Assembly: GCA_016711705.1 (NCBI GenBank)
Contig: JADJSK010000001.1
Location: forward strand, 930,001-994,000
DNA from: Candidatus Brachybacter algidus
GTDB taxonomy: Bacteria; Bacteroidota; Bacteroidia; Chitinophagales; Saprospiraceae
Reading direction: 5' to 3'
DNA length: 64,000 nt
Positions 63,916 to 64,000 of this stretch are shown here, piece after piece. The position numbers and the translations under genes are program-made. Numbering within the stretch: the stretch's first letter is position 1; every line of letters begins with the position of its first letter. Under the pieces are notes generated by a model, which saw only the letters and a list, made by a program, of their open reading frames with translations, was not told the origin of the DNA and made no database searches.

Positions 63916-63951
63916 TATACTTCAATTCCTAATATCTTAAATCAAATCACC

Positions 63952-64000
63952 ATGATAAAAGACCAATACAAATATTCTAAACAGACATCTGTAATTATTG
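63952..64000 (+). CDS. Start of an unidentified gene (partial, runs off the window)
   Basis: ATG 63952 opens 16 codons (MIKDQYKYSKQTSVII) to the window end. A TAnnTTTG box upstream supports a real start. Too short for identification. Confidence 0.4.
   Translation, partial: MIKDQYKYSKQTSVII

Noticed and set aside
1..64000. rRNA, tRNA, riboswitch, prophage or integrase attachment sites
   Set aside because: No cloverleaf, conserved rRNA or riboswitch core, phage structural gene or integrase was recognised by eye; a covariance-model scan would be needed to exclude small RNAs.

Overview
The window is AT-rich bacterial DNA from a member of the Bacteroidota, most likely a Saprospiraceae/Chitinophagales-type environmental lineage. 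The evidence is: four secreted proteins with C-terminal type IX secretion (T9SS) sorting tails, -7 promoter boxes of the TAnnTTTG type, futalosine-pathway menaquinone synthesis (MqnD), a regulator-propeller hybrid sensor kinase, SprB/carboxypeptidase-regulatory surface lipoproteins, and long AT-rich intergenic repeats. No rRNA, tRNA, CRISPR array or prophage was recognised. Lineage is inferred from gene content, not from a marker tree.

Layout. 0-2.3 kb: tail of a DUF4199-like membrane protein, a GT2 glycosyltransferase, and gmhA-gmhB (ADP-heptose precursors). 2.3-3.2 kb: duplicated repeat block. 3.2-12 kb: RluA-type pseudouridine synthase and secreted M1 aminopeptidase (minus strand), then mqnD, an exonuclease/GIY-YIG fusion, a class III aminotransferase and a secreted FG-GAP repeat protein. 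12.4-19.5 kb: small Cys-rich secreted protein (minus strand), lipoprotein plus secreted M4 protease, heptosyltransferase-like GT9, bioD-bioA (bioA ends in an abnormal poly-C/poly-A tract). 19.6-25.8 kb: MuiA/DUF4139 protein, then a minus-strand operon of surface lipoprotein, ECF sigma factor and a membrane-anchored beta-barrel protein. 26-32 kb: proC, ABC exporter, lpdA, arginine decarboxylase. 32-39.7 kb: an S23/four-helix-bundle gene between two inverted heptamer arrays, then a TetR-TolC-adaptor-RND efflux operon. 39.8-40.5 kb: a REP-associated Y1 transposase (RAYT) between paired hairpins. 41-54.8 kb: a cluster of a beta-barrel protein, a giant (~1,980 codon) secreted protein interrupted by one TAA, a fibronectin type III protein, a hybrid sensor kinase broken by a frameshift, and an HPt protein. 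55-64 kb: OmpR-type regulator, a T9SS/Omp28-like protein broken by a frameshift, methylmalonyl-CoA epimerase, a UvrD-like helicase/nuclease, and a DUF1493-like protein.

How the genes relate. gmhA/gmhB and the GT9 gene probably serve heptose-containing envelope glycans. The T9SS cargo (aminopeptidase, thermolysin-like protease, FG-GAP and Omp28-like proteins) suggests a protein-degrading surface lifestyle. The sensor kinase next to the giant surface cluster may regulate it.

The most unusual signal is intergenic. At many separate loci there are short tandem arrays with a strict 7-bp period but different unit sequences, usually starting at or just after a stop codon. One pair, ten heptamers on each side in inverted orientation, encloses the four-helix-bundle gene. 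This resembles the layout of 23S rRNA intervening sequences, which carry a related ORF between complementary arms. Three clustered coding interruptions (about 43.5, 53.8 and 57.8 kb) and the homopolymer at 19.46-19.52 kb may be real lesions or assembly errors and need read-level checking.
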